A stretch of 64,000 nucleotides of DNA, taken from positions 1-64,000 of the forward strand of contig NZ_JAATJG010000011.1 in assembly GCF_011927765.1 (NCBI RefSeq), in the 5' to 3' direction. The notes under the pieces were generated by a model that had not been told where the DNA came from, ran no database searches, and was given only the letters and a program-made list of their open reading frames with translations. Source of the DNA: Wenyingzhuangia aestuarii. GTDB taxonomy: Bacteria > Bacteroidota > Bacteroidia > Flavobacteriales > Flavobacteriaceae. Position 1 is the stretch's first letter. Each line of letters starts with the position of its first letter. Positions 35,072 through 44,735 of this stretch are shown piece by piece. A program made the translations under genes and the position numbers.

Positions 35072-38000
35072 TTATTCTTCTTTAACATCAATATTGTTTT
35101 TGTTAATATAATCACTAGGTGTCATGTTAAATTGCTTTTTAAAACATTTGGCAAAGTAAGATGGACTGTTAAATCCGGTCATGTACATAATTTCTTTTAC
35201 AGATAAATCACTTTTTTCTAACAATTGTACTGCTCGTTTTAAACGAATACTTCTGATGAACTCACTAGAAGATAAACCTGTAATTTCTTTTAGTTTTAAG
35301 TATAAATTACTTCTACTTACACTCATTTCTTTTACCAACATTTCAACACTAAACTCGGTGTTCATCATGTTTTTTTCTACCACTTCCATTGCTTTTTCTA
35401 AAAAGATTTCATCAGCAGAAGTAACTGTAACATCTTCGGGGTTTAAAATGATTTCTTGATTGAATCGCTTTCTTAAACGATCTCTTTTACCAATAATGTT
35501 CTTAATTTTTAGCTGTAATAACTCTAAATTAAAAGGTTTGGTAATGTAGTCATCTGCACCACTTTCTAATCCTGTAAATTGATTTTCTTCTGATGTTTTA
35601 GCGGTTAATAAAATAAAAGGTACATGGCTAATTTCTGATGTTTCTTTACATTTTTTACAAAATTCTGCTCCATCCATTTCTGGCATTACATAATCACTAA
35701 TAATAATATTAGGTACGTGTTTTTTGGCAATTTCATATCCTTTAGCCCCATCTTCAGCCTCTAAAATATTGTATTTATCTTTTAAAGATTGTTTAATAAA
35801 AGAACGAATGTCTTTGTTATCATCTACCACCAAAACAATTGGAAGTTGAGATCTTTTACCAATTAATTCTTCGTCACTTTCTTCATCTTGAACTGATATT
35901 ACATGAGCCGATGAAACATAAGCAGTGGTGGTGTTTACGTTGTCCTCTTCTTTTCCAAATTCAATATGTGGTTTGTCTAAATAAGCTTGTTTGTCTAAAG
36001 GTAGGTTTACAGCAAAAGTAGATCCACCCCATTCATTATCGGCTACTAAAATACTACCTTGGTGTAAATCTATTAAACTTTTGGTGTAGCTTAAACCAAT
36101 ACCTGTTCCTGTTGGATTGGCTAATTCTTTAGCAGAGTTACTGTAGAATCTGTTAAAAATACGTTCTTTTTTAGAGGCAGAAATTCCAGAACCAGAATCG
36201 CGAACTTCTATAACCAATCTGTTGTACACAGATTTTTTTGTCAACCTGTCTGAATGATAGGTTTTTTTAATGTACACATATACATCTACAGTTCCGTTTT
36301 CTGGACAAAATTTAAAGGCATTAGAAAGTAAGTTGTTCATTACTTTTTCCAAAGCATCAGGACTAAAGTAAGCGTATAGCTTTTCTTCTTCCGTTCTTAT
36401 GATGTATTTTATTTTTTTCTTTTCACTAATAAATTTAAACGGTTCTGCTACTTCTTTTATAAAACGGGCAATGTTTTTATGGTAAATAGTTAAGTCCATT
36501 TGACCTTTGTCCATTTTTTGAAAATCTAACAGCTGAGTTACCAATCGCAATAAATAGTCAGTGTTTTTATCCATTAATTGGTACTGATGTTTAACTACGT
36601 TTTCATCTAGCTTACCAATTTTGGCTTGTAAATATTCTAATGGACCTTTTATAAGGGTTAAAGGGGTTCTAAACTCATGAGAAATATTGGTAAAGAACTC
36701 CATTTTCATTTGTTGTAGTTCTTCATATTTTTCTTTTTCTATATGTTCTAATTCAAGTTCGTGTTTCTTTTCGGTTTTAATAAGTGTAAACTTCCAAAAA
36801 GCAATTAATAAAATAATCACAATTAAAATGTAAACAATATATGCCCAAATAGTTTTCCAAAAAGGAGGAGTAATTTCTATAACTACCTTTCTTGGAGTAT
36901 CATTCCAAATACCATCACCGTTAGAAGATTTTACGCTAAAAGTATACAAGCCTGGCGATAAGTTTGTGTAGGTTGCAAAACGCATAGATGAATTAGTGTA
37001 GTTCCACTTATTTTCAAACCCCGATAATTTGTAAGCGTACAAGTTTTTTTGAGGAGATGAATATTGAATTCCTGCAAATTCAAAAGAAATACTGTTTTGA
37101 TCGTAGTTTAGCTGTATTCTATGGGTTTGGTCTATTGATTTTTGTAACAACACATTTCCATTGTAGCTTTTTCCAATTTTTATTTCTTTATTAAACAAAG
37201 AAATTTTAGTAATTACTGTTTTTGGAGCATATGGATTGTCTTTAATATCTTTAGGGTAAAAGGCATTAAAACCGTTAACTCCACCAAATAACATTTCGCC
37301 ATCTTCTTTTTTAAAGCATGCTAGTTCTTGAAACTCGTTGCTTTGTAATCCATCGTGAATGTTATAGTTTTTAAACGTTCCTTGTTCGGGATTAAATTTG
37401 GTCAATCCCATGTTAGATGATAACCATAAATTACCACTATCATCTTCTAAAATTCCTTTAATAACATTGTTAGGTAGCCCGTCTGTTTCGTTGTAAGATT
37501 TAAATTTGGCATTGTTCTCTTTGGGGCTAGAAATTAATTTATTTAACCCGCCTCCAAAGGTTCCAATCCATAATTCCCCTTTTCTAGTTTCGTGTATAGA
37601 TAAAATGTAATCGTAACTTAAGCTATTTTTATACTTAGAATTGTGTGTATAGGATACAAACTTAGGAGCTGTTTTTTCAATTTCTTCATAAGCAAGTTTG
37701 TTTAAACCTTTACCCGTACCAAACCACATATTGTGATGTGAGTCTTGATAAATGTATCTGATAATATTGTTAGATAATTGATGTTTTCCTCCTTTGTTTT
37801 TAAAGTTTTTATGCACTTTAAATTTTCCAGATTCATTTTTTAATAAATAAATTCCTTTGCTATAGGTACCTACCCAAATATTGTTTAAATGATCTATTTC
37901 TATAGAAAAAACAGCATTGCTAACTTCTGGTATTTTAGTGACTTTAGTGTAGTTAGCTTTAGGGTTGCTAATGTCTATAAAAGATAAGCTAGGACTGTCT

Positions 38001-39283
38001 GCAGCTCCAATTAATAAATATTTTGTGTCTTTTGTTTTAAACTCTTTTAAGGCAAAGGGTTTTTGACCAGCAACATCTACTTTTACAAATGCGGTAGAAT
38101 TTTCTTTTTTGTAGTTTAATCCACCTCCTTCGGTTCCAATCCACAACGTTTTGTTAGAGTCTACAAATATAGATCTAACTTTATCATCACTAATACTATT
38201 GTTGTTAGAGGTTTTTCTTATGTGTTTAAATCTTTTTTTCTGTGGATCAAATTTGTTAATTCCTCCTCCGTTTGTTCCAATCCACAGAATATTTGCAAAA
38301 TCTTTGTATAAAGATGTTACAATGTTTTTACTAATACTATTAGGGTCTTTAGGATCATTTTTATACACATGTTTAAGTACAGGTACTTCACTGTTTATGT
38401 TGTTTTCAAAAAACAGTAATCCATCTGTGGTAGCTACCCAAATGTTATTGTCTTTGTCAATTTTTATGTTAAGTCCGCTAGAGTTATTAAACTTAACAAG
38501 TTTTTTAGATTTTTTATCTTGGATATAGATTCCTGAGTTTTTTGCAACAATTAATCTATTGGTTAAATCTTCTGCTATATATTTTATTTGATTACTGCCT
38601 TTAGCAAACTCTCTAGTAATGTTTTCAAAAGTAAAATTATTGCTATTTTCTTTTAGTTTGTAAACTCCATTAAAACAAGCAACATAAATATCTCCTGAAT
38701 TTGTTTCGTATATATTTGTGATTGATTTGTTCTTGTAATGATTGTTTGGAAGCTTGATGTGATTAAATACAATAGAATCAGTAGACTTATATAGAGCGTA
38801 ATCTATCATGTCTAGCCCTTTGGTGGTTCCAATCCATAATCTATTTTTACTATCTAAACACAGATAGGTTATGTAGTTGCTTCTGATAGAGTTTTTTGAT
38901 TTTTTAGAATTTAGATAGGCGGTAAATTTTTCAGTTTTGCTGTCAAAATAATTAAGACCATCTCCAGTAGTTCCAATCCATAAATTGTTGTTTCCATCAC
39001 CTATTAATCTAAAAATTAAATTACTGCTAATAGAAGTAGAGTCGTCAAAAGAGGGTTTGTATTGTGTAAATTTATAACCATCATATTTATTTAAACCATT
39101 GTGAGTACCAAACCACATATATCCGTTTTTGGTCTGGTAAATAGCATTAATATCACTTTGCGAAAGTCCATCTGTAACAGATAAATGTGAAAAAGAAGCA
39201 GACTGTTGTGCGTACCCAAAGGCTATAAATAATAACGTAAAAAATATGTTTGTAAATAGATTTTTAATGGAGGAATTAATCAT
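35072..39283 (-). CDS. Hybrid two-component system (HTCS) sensor-regulator
   Basis: HTCS proteins combine sensing and DNA binding and control PULs in Bacteroidota. The 1403-aa product has a signal peptide (to about residue 25), about 14 Reg_prop beta-propeller blades making a periplasmic oligosaccharide sensor (about 30-690, with repeated WIGT and LWIG blades), a Y_Y_Y domain (about 735-800), one membrane segment (TIWAYIVYILIVIILLIAF, about 808-828), HisKA with His869 in NISHEFRTPLT, HATPase_c with DSGSGIS and GTGIGLSY, a receiver domain with Asp1197 in ISDYVMPEMDG, and a C-terminal AraC-type helix-turn-helix. It is divergent from the GH28-sulfatase unit, 425 bp away, and is the likely local activator of the PUL. 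Confidence 0.97.
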   Translation of the reverse strand: MINSSIKNLFTNIFFTLLFIAFGYAQQSASFSHLSVTDGLSQSDINAIYQTKNGYMWFGTHNGLNKYDGYKFTQYKPSFDDSTSISSNLIFRLIGDGNNNLWIGTTGDGLNYFDSKTEKFTAYLNSKKSKNSIRSNYITYLCLDSKNRLWIGTTKGLDMIDYALYKSTDSIVFNHIKLPNNHYKNKSITNIYETNSGDIYVACFNGVYKLKENSNNFTFENITREFAKGSNQIKYIAEDLTNRLIVAKNSGIYIQDKKSKKLVKFNNSSGLNIKIDKDNNIWVATTDGLLFFENNINSEVPVLKHVYKNDPKDPNSISKNIVTSLYKDFANILWIGTNGGGINKFDPQKKRFKHIRKTSNNNSISDDKVRSIFVDSNKTLWIGTEGGGLNYKKENSTAFVKVDVAGQKPFALKEFKTKDTKYLLIGAADSPSLSFIDISNPKANYTKVTKIPEVSNAVFSIEIDHLNNIWVGTYSKGIYLLKNESGKFKVHKNFKNKGGKHQLSNNIIRYIYQDSHHNMWFGTGKGLNKLAYEEIEKTAPKFVSYTHNSKYKNSLSYDYILSIHETRKGELWIGTFGGGLNKLISSPKENNAKFKSYNETDGLPNNVIKGILEDDSGNLWLSSNMGLTKFNPEQGTFKNYNIHDGLQSNEFQELACFKKEDGEMLFGGVNGFNAFYPKDIKDNPYAPKTVITKISLFNKEIKIGKSYNGNVLLQKSIDQTHRIQLNYDQNSISFEFAGIQYSSPQKNLYAYKLSGFENKWNYTNSSMRFATYTNLSPGLYTFSVKSSNGDGIWNDTPRKVVIEITPPFWKTIWAYIVYILIVIILLIAFWKFTLIKTEKKHELELEHIEKEKYEELQQMKMEFFTNISHEFRTPLTLIKGPLEYLQAKIGKLDENVVKHQYQLMDKNTDYLLRLVTQLLDFQKMDKGQMDLTIYHKNIARFIKEVAEPFKFISEKKKIKYIIRTEEEKLYAYFSPDALEKVMNNLLSNAFKFCPENGTVDVYVYIKKTYHSDRLTKKSVYNRLVIEVRDSGSGISASKKERIFNRFYSNSAKELANPTGTGIGLSYTKSLIDLHQGSILVADNEWGGSTFAVNLPLDKQAYLDKPHIEFGKEEDNVNTTTAYVSSAHVISVQDEESDEELIGKRSQLPIVLVVDDNKDIRSFIKQSLKDKYNILEAEDGAKGYEIAKKHVPNIIISDYVMPEMDGAEFCKKCKETSEISHVPFILLTAKTSEENQFTGLESGADDYITKPFNLELLQLKIKNIIGKRDRLRKRFNQEIILNPEDVTVTSADEIFLEKAMEVVEKNMMNTEFSVEMLVKEMSVSRSNLYLKLKEITGLSSSEFIRSIRLKRAVQLLEKSDLSVKEIMYMTGFNSPSYFAKCFKKQFNMTPSDYINKNNIDVKEE

Positions 39284-39473
39284 AAATAAAGATTAGGATT
39301 TATTAGTCTTGAATCTGTAAAACAGTAGATGAAATATAAGTTATTTATTAATATTTTAGAATAGATATTAGATATTTAAATTTTTTGATTTTTTTAAGAT
39401 CTAAATAAGAATATCACAAGTAATAACTAGTAAGCTAAAATCGGGGTTTTGTGGGGTTGTTGGAAAGTAAAGA

Positions 39474-39514
39474 ACAATACGTATGATTTAATGTACAATA
39501 CATATGATTAGATG
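39474..39514. repeat. Tandem direct repeat, candidate HTCS binding site
   Basis: Two 20-bp direct repeats at 39474-39493 and 39495-39514 (consensus ACAATACRTATGATTWRATG, 3 mismatches) are spaced 21 bp start to start, two helical turns. They lie in the 425-bp gap 39284-39708 between the HTCS and GH28 genes. AraC-type HTCS domains bind such direct repeats. The rest of the gap is AT-rich; a weak hairpin (TTCTAAC/GTTAGAG) at 39654-39682 and a -7 box at 39640 are the only other features I see. Confidence 0.55.
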
Positions 39515-39639
39515 CAATTACAGAACAATTCTCTTTATTTTGTTTAAGCTATTGTTAACACAAGGTTTTAGGCTGCAAAAAGTAATAAAAACAACAAATA
39601 GGTTCATTTTCTTTACACGATATAAAAAAATAATTGTGA

Positions 39640-39647
39640 TAAATTTG
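39640..39647 (+). promoter_or_regulatory. -7 box of the GH28-sulfatase unit
   Basis: TAAATTTG fits TAnnTTTG and lies 61 bp before the GH28 ATG. No good -33 element is present, as expected for an activator-dependent promoter. Confidence 0.45.
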
Positions 39648-39708
39648 AGTAGGTTCTAACTTAATTTATAATAGGGTTAGAGCTTATTTTAATTAAAAAT
39701 CATAATTA

Positions 39709-41100
39709 ATGAAAGCACTCTTTTTAGGATTTATTTTATTTTTTCAAACAACTTTGTTTGCCCAAACCTTTAATGTTATCGACTTTGGAGCCAAAGCAGA
39801 TGGTATTACTAGAGATACCAAAGCTGTACAAAATGCTATAGATGCTTGTACTAAAAATGGCGGAGGAACCGTTGTAATTCCATCAGGAAAAACAGTAGTT
39901 ATTGGTACCATTTATTTAAAAGATTTTGTAACGCTAAGAGTAGAAAATGGAGCAGTATTATTAGGGAGCCCTAATTATGCAGATTATACTACAGATACTC
40001 ATAAAAATACATATAAGAACGAACCTCATATGGACAGATGTTTAATTTTTGCTAGCAATGCAAAATCATTTGCCATAGAAGGATACGGAGCTATAGATGG
40101 AAACGGAAGTCCAAAAAACTTTAAGAAAAAAAACGGTGATGGTCGTCCAATGTTATTGCGTTTTTTAAACTGTAAAGACATTCGTATGAACAACATTACT
40201 TTACAAAATCCTGCAGCTTGGACATCAGCTTGGTTGTATTGTGATGAAATTGTAGTAGACGGAATTAAAATTGTGAGTAGAATTAACCATAACGGTGATG
40301 GATTGGATTTTGATGGTTGCACAAACGTGCGCGTTTCCAATTCTTCTTTTGATACTAGCGATGATTCTATTTGTTTACAAACATCTAGAGCAGATAAGCC
40401 TTGTAAAGATATTACCATTACCAATTGTGTATTTACTAGTAAATGGGCTGCTATGCGAATAGGTTTGGCTTCTCGTGGAGATTTTGATTCGGTTACGGTT
40501 AGCAACTGTACCTTTCACGATATTTTAGATTCAGGACTAAAAATACAGATGAATGAAGGTGGAGAAATGAAAAACATGATATTCTCTAACCTTGTAATGC
40601 GCAACGTACCAAGACCTATTTTTATGACTTTTTGCCAACAACGTGCAGGGGTAGATGCTCCTTTGGAGATGATACCTATGAAAGCAATGCATAGTTTTGT
40701 ATTTGATGGAATTATTGCAGATAACAAAGCGTTAGATAAAAACTCAGCTATTTTTATTACCGGAATGCCAAATCATTACATTACAGATATACAATTAAAC
40801 AATATAGAAATGACGGTTTCTGGAGGAGGAACCAAACAAGATGCTAAAAATGTAATTAAAGAATATACCTTAGAAACTTTAGGGAATTGGTGGCCAGAAT
40901 TTGGAAAAGTAGGAACCTTGCCCGCATCAGGAATATACGCACGTCATATAAACGGATTGTATGTAAACAATGTACACGTACATACCGTAAATAAAGATGA
41001 AAGACCTGTTGTTGCTTTTGATGATGTTAAAAATTACGAGGTTTCTAAAGTTTATTTAAACAGAAAACCCATCAGTAAAAAGCAATTTGTAAAAAAATAA
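39709..41100 (+). CDS. GH28-like right-handed beta-helix glycoside hydrolase
   Basis: A 463-aa exported enzyme with a signal peptide (to about residue 18) and the GH28 opening NVIDFGAKADGITRDTKAVQNAID. Then come beta-helix rungs. The GH28 acidic residues are likely Asp197 in NGDGLDFDGC and Asp218-Asp219 in TSDDSICLQ. The usual GHG and RIK motifs are not intact: the region reads AMRIGLASRG and then GLKIQM. It therefore belongs to a divergent branch, probably not an ordinary polygalacturonase, and could cut a sulfated or branched uronic-acid or galactose-containing chain. A sulfatase follows after 25 bp in the same unit, facing away from the HTCS. Confidence 0.85.
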   Translation: MKALFLGFILFFQTTLFAQTFNVIDFGAKADGITRDTKAVQNAIDACTKNGGGTVVIPSGKTVVIGTIYLKDFVTLRVENGAVLLGSPNYADYTTDTHKNTYKNEPHMDRCLIFASNAKSFAIEGYGAIDGNGSPKNFKKKNGDGRPMLLRFLNCKDIRMNNITLQNPAAWTSAWLYCDEIVVDGIKIVSRINHNGDGLDFDGCTNVRVSNSSFDTSDDSICLQTSRADKPCKDITITNCVFTSKWAAMRIGLASRGDFDSVTVSNCTFHDILDSGLKIQMNEGGEMKNMIFSNLVMRNVPRPIFMTFCQQRAGVDAPLEMIPMKAMHSFVFDGIIADNKALDKNSAIFITGMPNHYITDIQLNNIEMTVSGGGTKQDAKNVIKEYTLETLGNWWPEFGKVGTLPASGIYARHINGLYVNNVHVHTVNKDERPVVAFDDVKNYEVSKVYLNRKPISKKQFVKK

Positions 41101-41125
41101 AACTTAAAAATAAAATAAAGTAAAA

Positions 41126-42673
41126 ATGAAGAATAGTATATGTAAAGCTGTATTGCTGTGTTTAGGAGTCTTCTCACTAACAACAGCAAAGGCTCAAAAA
41201 CACAAAAAGCCAAATGTGTTGTTAATTTATACAGATGATCATCGATTTTCTGGAATTCATGCTTTAGGAGGGCAACCTGTAAAAACTCCAAATATTGATG
41301 CCTTGGCAAATACAGGAGCTGTATTTACAGAAGCACATTTAATGGGAGCCTTTTCTGGAGCTACTTGTATGCCAAGTAGAGCCATGTTAAATAGTGGAAA
41401 ACAACTATTTCATTTAACAGATATAGGGCATGTATTGCCAGAAACAGATACAACTATTGGAGAAGCTTTTAAACAAGGCGGATATAATACGTACATGGTT
41501 GGTAAGTGGCATCAAGATAGAGGTTCTTTAGCGCGTTCTTTTGATGATGGAGCATCCGTTATGGGAATAGGAGTGTATTTAACAGATCATTACAGAATGC
41601 CTATTTGGGATTGGGATAAAACGGGTAAATTTCCTAAAAAAGATGCTTATTTGTTAACCTATGATGAGCAAGGAAAAACAAAAAGAAGAGCCATTACCAA
41701 AAACGATAAAAGAGGACCTACAGGAACAGAATTAACGGCACCACACACTTCTGAAATTTTTGCTGCAAATGCATCAAAATATATAGAGAATTACAGAAAA
41801 AGAGATCCGTTTTTTATGTATTTAGCTTTTCATGCACCACATGATCCTAGACAAGCTCCTAAAAAATATCAAGATATGTATCCTGTAGATCAAATGGAAT
41901 TAACACCGTCATACATGCCGGAACATCCGTTTGATAATGGTGATATGTATTTAAGAGATGAAGAGTTAGCTGTTTGGCCAAGAACTCCTAAAGTATCTAA
42001 AACGGAATTGTCTGCTTATTATGCAATCATCACCCATTTAGATGAGCAAATAGGAAAAGTAGTTCAGTCTTTAAAAGACAAAGGAATGTATGAAAATACA
42101 TTAATTGTTTTGGTTGGAGATAGCGGATTAGCTGTTGGGAACCACGGATTAATGGGAAAACAAAATGTGTATGAAGAAGATGGAATTCATGTACCATTAA
42201 TTTTTTCAGGAGGATTTGTAAAACAAAAAGGAACCAAATTTAATGCCTTGTCTTACATTCACGATATTTATCCAACGGTATGTGATATGGTTGGGATTTC
42301 TATTCCAAAATCTGTAGAAGGAAAAAGTTTAAAACCAGTAATGGATGGTGCTAAAAAGCAAGTTTACAATTATGGATATTATGCTTACAAGCAATTCCAG
42401 AGAGCGTATAGAAAAGGAGATTATAAGTTAATAGAATATGTGAAGTCTCCCAATAATGATTGGAAAAGAGGATATTCCGTTAAAGGTTCTAGAGTAACGC
42501 AGTTGTTTAATATTAAAAAAGATCCTTGGGAAACACAAAACTTAGCATTTTTTCCAGAGCACAAAGCTTTATTAAAAGAAATGCAAGAAGAGTTTGTAAA
42601 AGCAGGAAAAGATTTAGATGATTACAAACAAGGAATTGGAGTAGAGTATGATTTTTGGGATTACTACAATTAA
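41126..42673 (+). CDS. Family S1 sulfatase
   Basis: A 515-aa formylglycine-type sulfatase that removes sulfate esters from sugars. The signal peptide ends near residue 23 (AKAQ). Metal-binding Asp37-Asp38 lie in IYTDDH; the formylglycine precursor is Cys81 in TCMPSRAML. The active-site Lys and second metal site appear in MVGKWHQDRG and LVGDSGLAVGNHG. Substrate specificity is not decided by sequence. It follows the GH28-like gene by 25 bp and ends at a strong bidirectional terminator. No C-terminal secretion domain is seen, so it is probably periplasmic. Confidence 0.95.
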   Translation: MKNSICKAVLLCLGVFSLTTAKAQKHKKPNVLLIYTDDHRFSGIHALGGQPVKTPNIDALANTGAVFTEAHLMGAFSGATCMPSRAMLNSGKQLFHLTDIGHVLPETDTTIGEAFKQGGYNTYMVGKWHQDRGSLARSFDDGASVMGIGVYLTDHYRMPIWDWDKTGKFPKKDAYLLTYDEQGKTKRRAITKNDKRGPTGTELTAPHTSEIFAANASKYIENYRKRDPFFMYLAFHAPHDPRQAPKKYQDMYPVDQMELTPSYMPEHPFDNGDMYLRDEELAVWPRTPKVSKTELSAYYAIITHLDEQIGKVVQSLKDKGMYENTLIVLVGDSGLAVGNHGLMGKQNVYEEDGIHVPLIFSGGFVKQKGTKFNALSYIHDIYPTVCDMVGISIPKSVEGKSLKPVMDGAKKQVYNYGYYAYKQFQRAYRKGDYKLIEYVKSPNNDWKRGYSVKGSRVTQLFNIKKDPWETQNLAFFPEHKALLKEMQEEFVKAGKDLDDYKQGIGVEYDFWDYYN

Positions 42674-42696
42674 TTGTTTTAAAGAATAAGTTAAAA

Positions 42697-42730
42697 AAAA
42701 AGGCCGCTCAGTATACTGAGCGGCCTTTTT
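42697..42730. terminator. Bidirectional terminator (34-bp perfect palindrome)
   Basis: A perfect 34-bp palindrome centred at 42713/42714 with the GC-rich arm GGCCGCTCAGTA and five flanking As and Ts lies between the convergent sulfatase (ends 42673) and the propeller-cupredoxin gene (ends 42746). It should terminate both. Confidence 0.93.
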
Positions 42731-42745
42731 GGGTTATAAAGAAAA

Positions 42746-44719
42746 TTATTTTACAATTAGTTTTGCTCTCATAGAATAAGAATGGCCAGGAAAGGTACAA
42801 ACCATCCAATATACTCCGGGTTCTTTTGGAGCGTTAAAATATATGGTTTCTGCACTTTCAGGACCTACAATACCCGTATGAAACAATACCATGTCAGAAT
42901 TGGGTACGTAATTTAATTCGGGACCTTTAAGACCTAGGTTTTGAGCTAGTTCCCCAACCTTAATAGGTACTTGTTCTCCTTGTTTGGTAATAACAAGATT
43001 GTGTAGCATATCATCATTGTTGTTTAAGGTTAGCTGAATTTTACTAGACCTTTCAATAGTTAATTCTTTTACATCGTATTTTAATCCAGGAACGGTTCCT
43101 ACTACTAATTTTTCATCGGCACCATGTTCTCCCCAATCAGAAGGCATAGTTGTTATACGTTTAGGCTGATGAATAGTTTTTTTAGGTTTGTGAGAACCCA
43201 TCATTTGAGGTGATTTTAATTCTCCTCCTGGAACTTGATTTAAGGTATAGTATCCTTTATTGTGTAATAATAATTCACCTGTTTTAGAGGTTAATTTAGG
43301 AATTTCTATTTGATGAATAAATCCTAAACGCATTCCGTGAATCATTAGTTTTACAGACATTCCATCTTCTGAAACTTTTGCCATGTGAACCATGCACTTT
43401 TGTTGATCCTCAATAGGACTTCCGTAGGTTTTATGATATTTATATGTAAAAGTTGTCATTTGATAAGAAGATAAATCTTCTGCCATTTTTTTGTTTACAG
43501 GTTTGGTAAATTCTAAAAGAAATCCATCATCTAGAGCTTTCATGGTTTTAATTTCAAAAGGAGTTTTACCTGTCCAGACTAATTGTTGTAAACCAAATTG
43601 TTTTTTTCCGGTAGATGCCCAACCTCTGCTAGTCATACCTACAAACATATTGTTGTTGTTTCCCCAAATCATTCTTAAAATTCCTGAAGAAAAACCTTCT
43701 GCAAAAGGAAATGCAGCTCCTTGGTACACTCCATTTACCTTTTCCATATACACACGCATAATTTTGCTGTGCCCTTGATCGCCTACAAATTGTTGCCCCT
43801 CAAAAGGACCAAAATTTCCATTGGTAGTGTCGTACAATATATCTGAAGTGGAAATACCAAGTATGGTGTGAGGAAACCAAACAGCAGGAGCTTTTAATCC
43901 TTTAATTCTTTTAGCATAATCGTATAGAGACATTCCAGAATCTTCAAGTATGTCGTTAGGCTTAAGTTTTAAAGGAGATAACGGATCATTTGTCCAGTTT
44001 AAACTTTCTACGTGTCCTGCAAAATCTCCATATTCCAAGTGAGTCATTCGTCCAGAGCCTACCCAATCTCCTTGGTTTTCGGTGTAAAAAATGGCTCCTT
44101 CACTATTAATTCCAAATCCTGCAGGTGATCTTAGTCCAGCTGCATATGGAGTAAATTTACCATCGGGACTAATTTTTACCATCCAACCTCTCCATTTTAC
44201 CAAGCTAACACCTCCTCCTTGCCAACCAACATTTAAGGTTAGAATCATGTCTCCATTTTTATCAAATTTAGGTCCATAAGAATATTCATGATAATTACCA
44301 GATAATGGCCAAGAGTAAATTGTTTTAAAAACATCAGCAGTTCCATCGTGGTTTTTATCTTCTAATCTGGTAAGTTCTCCTCTTTGAGCTAAATAAAATC
44401 CATTGTTTTTATAAGCTAATCCTAAAGATTCATGCAATCCTCTAGCGTATAAATGATAGTTAGGGTTTGAGCTAGTAGGCTTGTCTATAATCCAAACTTC
44501 TCCTCTACGAGTAGAAACCCCTAGTTGATTTTTATCGGTAAGTGCAAGTCCTCCAACTTCTAGTTTTACATCTTTAGGAATAGGAACATCTACTATTTTA
44601 TAATACTCAGATTCTTTTTGAACTTGTTTATTATTTACGACTTTATGTTTTTGAGACATACTTGTTTTACTAATAAGTAAAACAGTGAATGTGAAAATGA
44701 TTTTACTAATAAATTTCAT
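42746..44719 (-). CDS. Beta-propeller sugar-dehydrogenase-like protein fused to blue-copper domain
   Basis: A 657-aa exported protein. After a signal peptide (to about residue 22) comes a long beta-propeller of the glucose/sorbosone (PQQ-type) dehydrogenase group (about 40-400, with SLGLAYKNNGFYLAQRGEL, RSPAGFGINSEG and FVGDQGHSKIMRV), a middle linker region, and a C-terminal cupredoxin (about 540-657). The type 1 copper ligands are His573 in MLHNLVI and Cys641, His646 and Met650 in MVCTFPGHSYSM; the spacing C-x4-H-x3-M is that of azurin. The copper domain could take electrons from the propeller in the periplasm. Catalysis is not proven. It lies 16 bp downstream of the DUF1080 lipoprotein in one unit. 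Confidence 0.85.
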   Translation of the reverse strand: MKFISKIIFTFTVLLISKTSMSQKHKVVNNKQVQKESEYYKIVDVPIPKDVKLEVGGLALTDKNQLGVSTRRGEVWIIDKPTSSNPNYHLYARGLHESLGLAYKNNGFYLAQRGELTRLEDKNHDGTADVFKTIYSWPLSGNYHEYSYGPKFDKNGDMILTLNVGWQGGGVSLVKWRGWMVKISPDGKFTPYAAGLRSPAGFGINSEGAIFYTENQGDWVGSGRMTHLEYGDFAGHVESLNWTNDPLSPLKLKPNDILEDSGMSLYDYAKRIKGLKAPAVWFPHTILGISTSDILYDTTNGNFGPFEGQQFVGDQGHSKIMRVYMEKVNGVYQGAAFPFAEGFSSGILRMIWGNNNNMFVGMTSRGWASTGKKQFGLQQLVWTGKTPFEIKTMKALDDGFLLEFTKPVNKKMAEDLSSYQMTTFTYKYHKTYGSPIEDQQKCMVHMAKVSEDGMSVKLMIHGMRLGFIHQIEIPKLTSKTGELLLHNKGYYTLNQVPGGELKSPQMMGSHKPKKTIHQPKRITTMPSDWGEHGADEKLVVGTVPGLKYDVKELTIERSSKIQLTLNNNDDMLHNLVITKQGEQVPIKVGELAQNLGLKGPELNYVPNSDMVLFHTGIVGPESAETIYFNAPKEPGVYWMVCTFPGHSYSMRAKLIVK

Positions 44720-44735
44720 GTGTTTGCTGTTTTAT

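Noticed and set aside
40026-40505. Antisense ORF of 159 aa within the GH28-like gene
   Set aside because: It lies wholly opposite a gene with clear family motifs, has no recognisable domain and no start signals. The same reasoning removes the antisense frames at 44872-45291, 38151-38528, 51233-51508 and 16837-17267.
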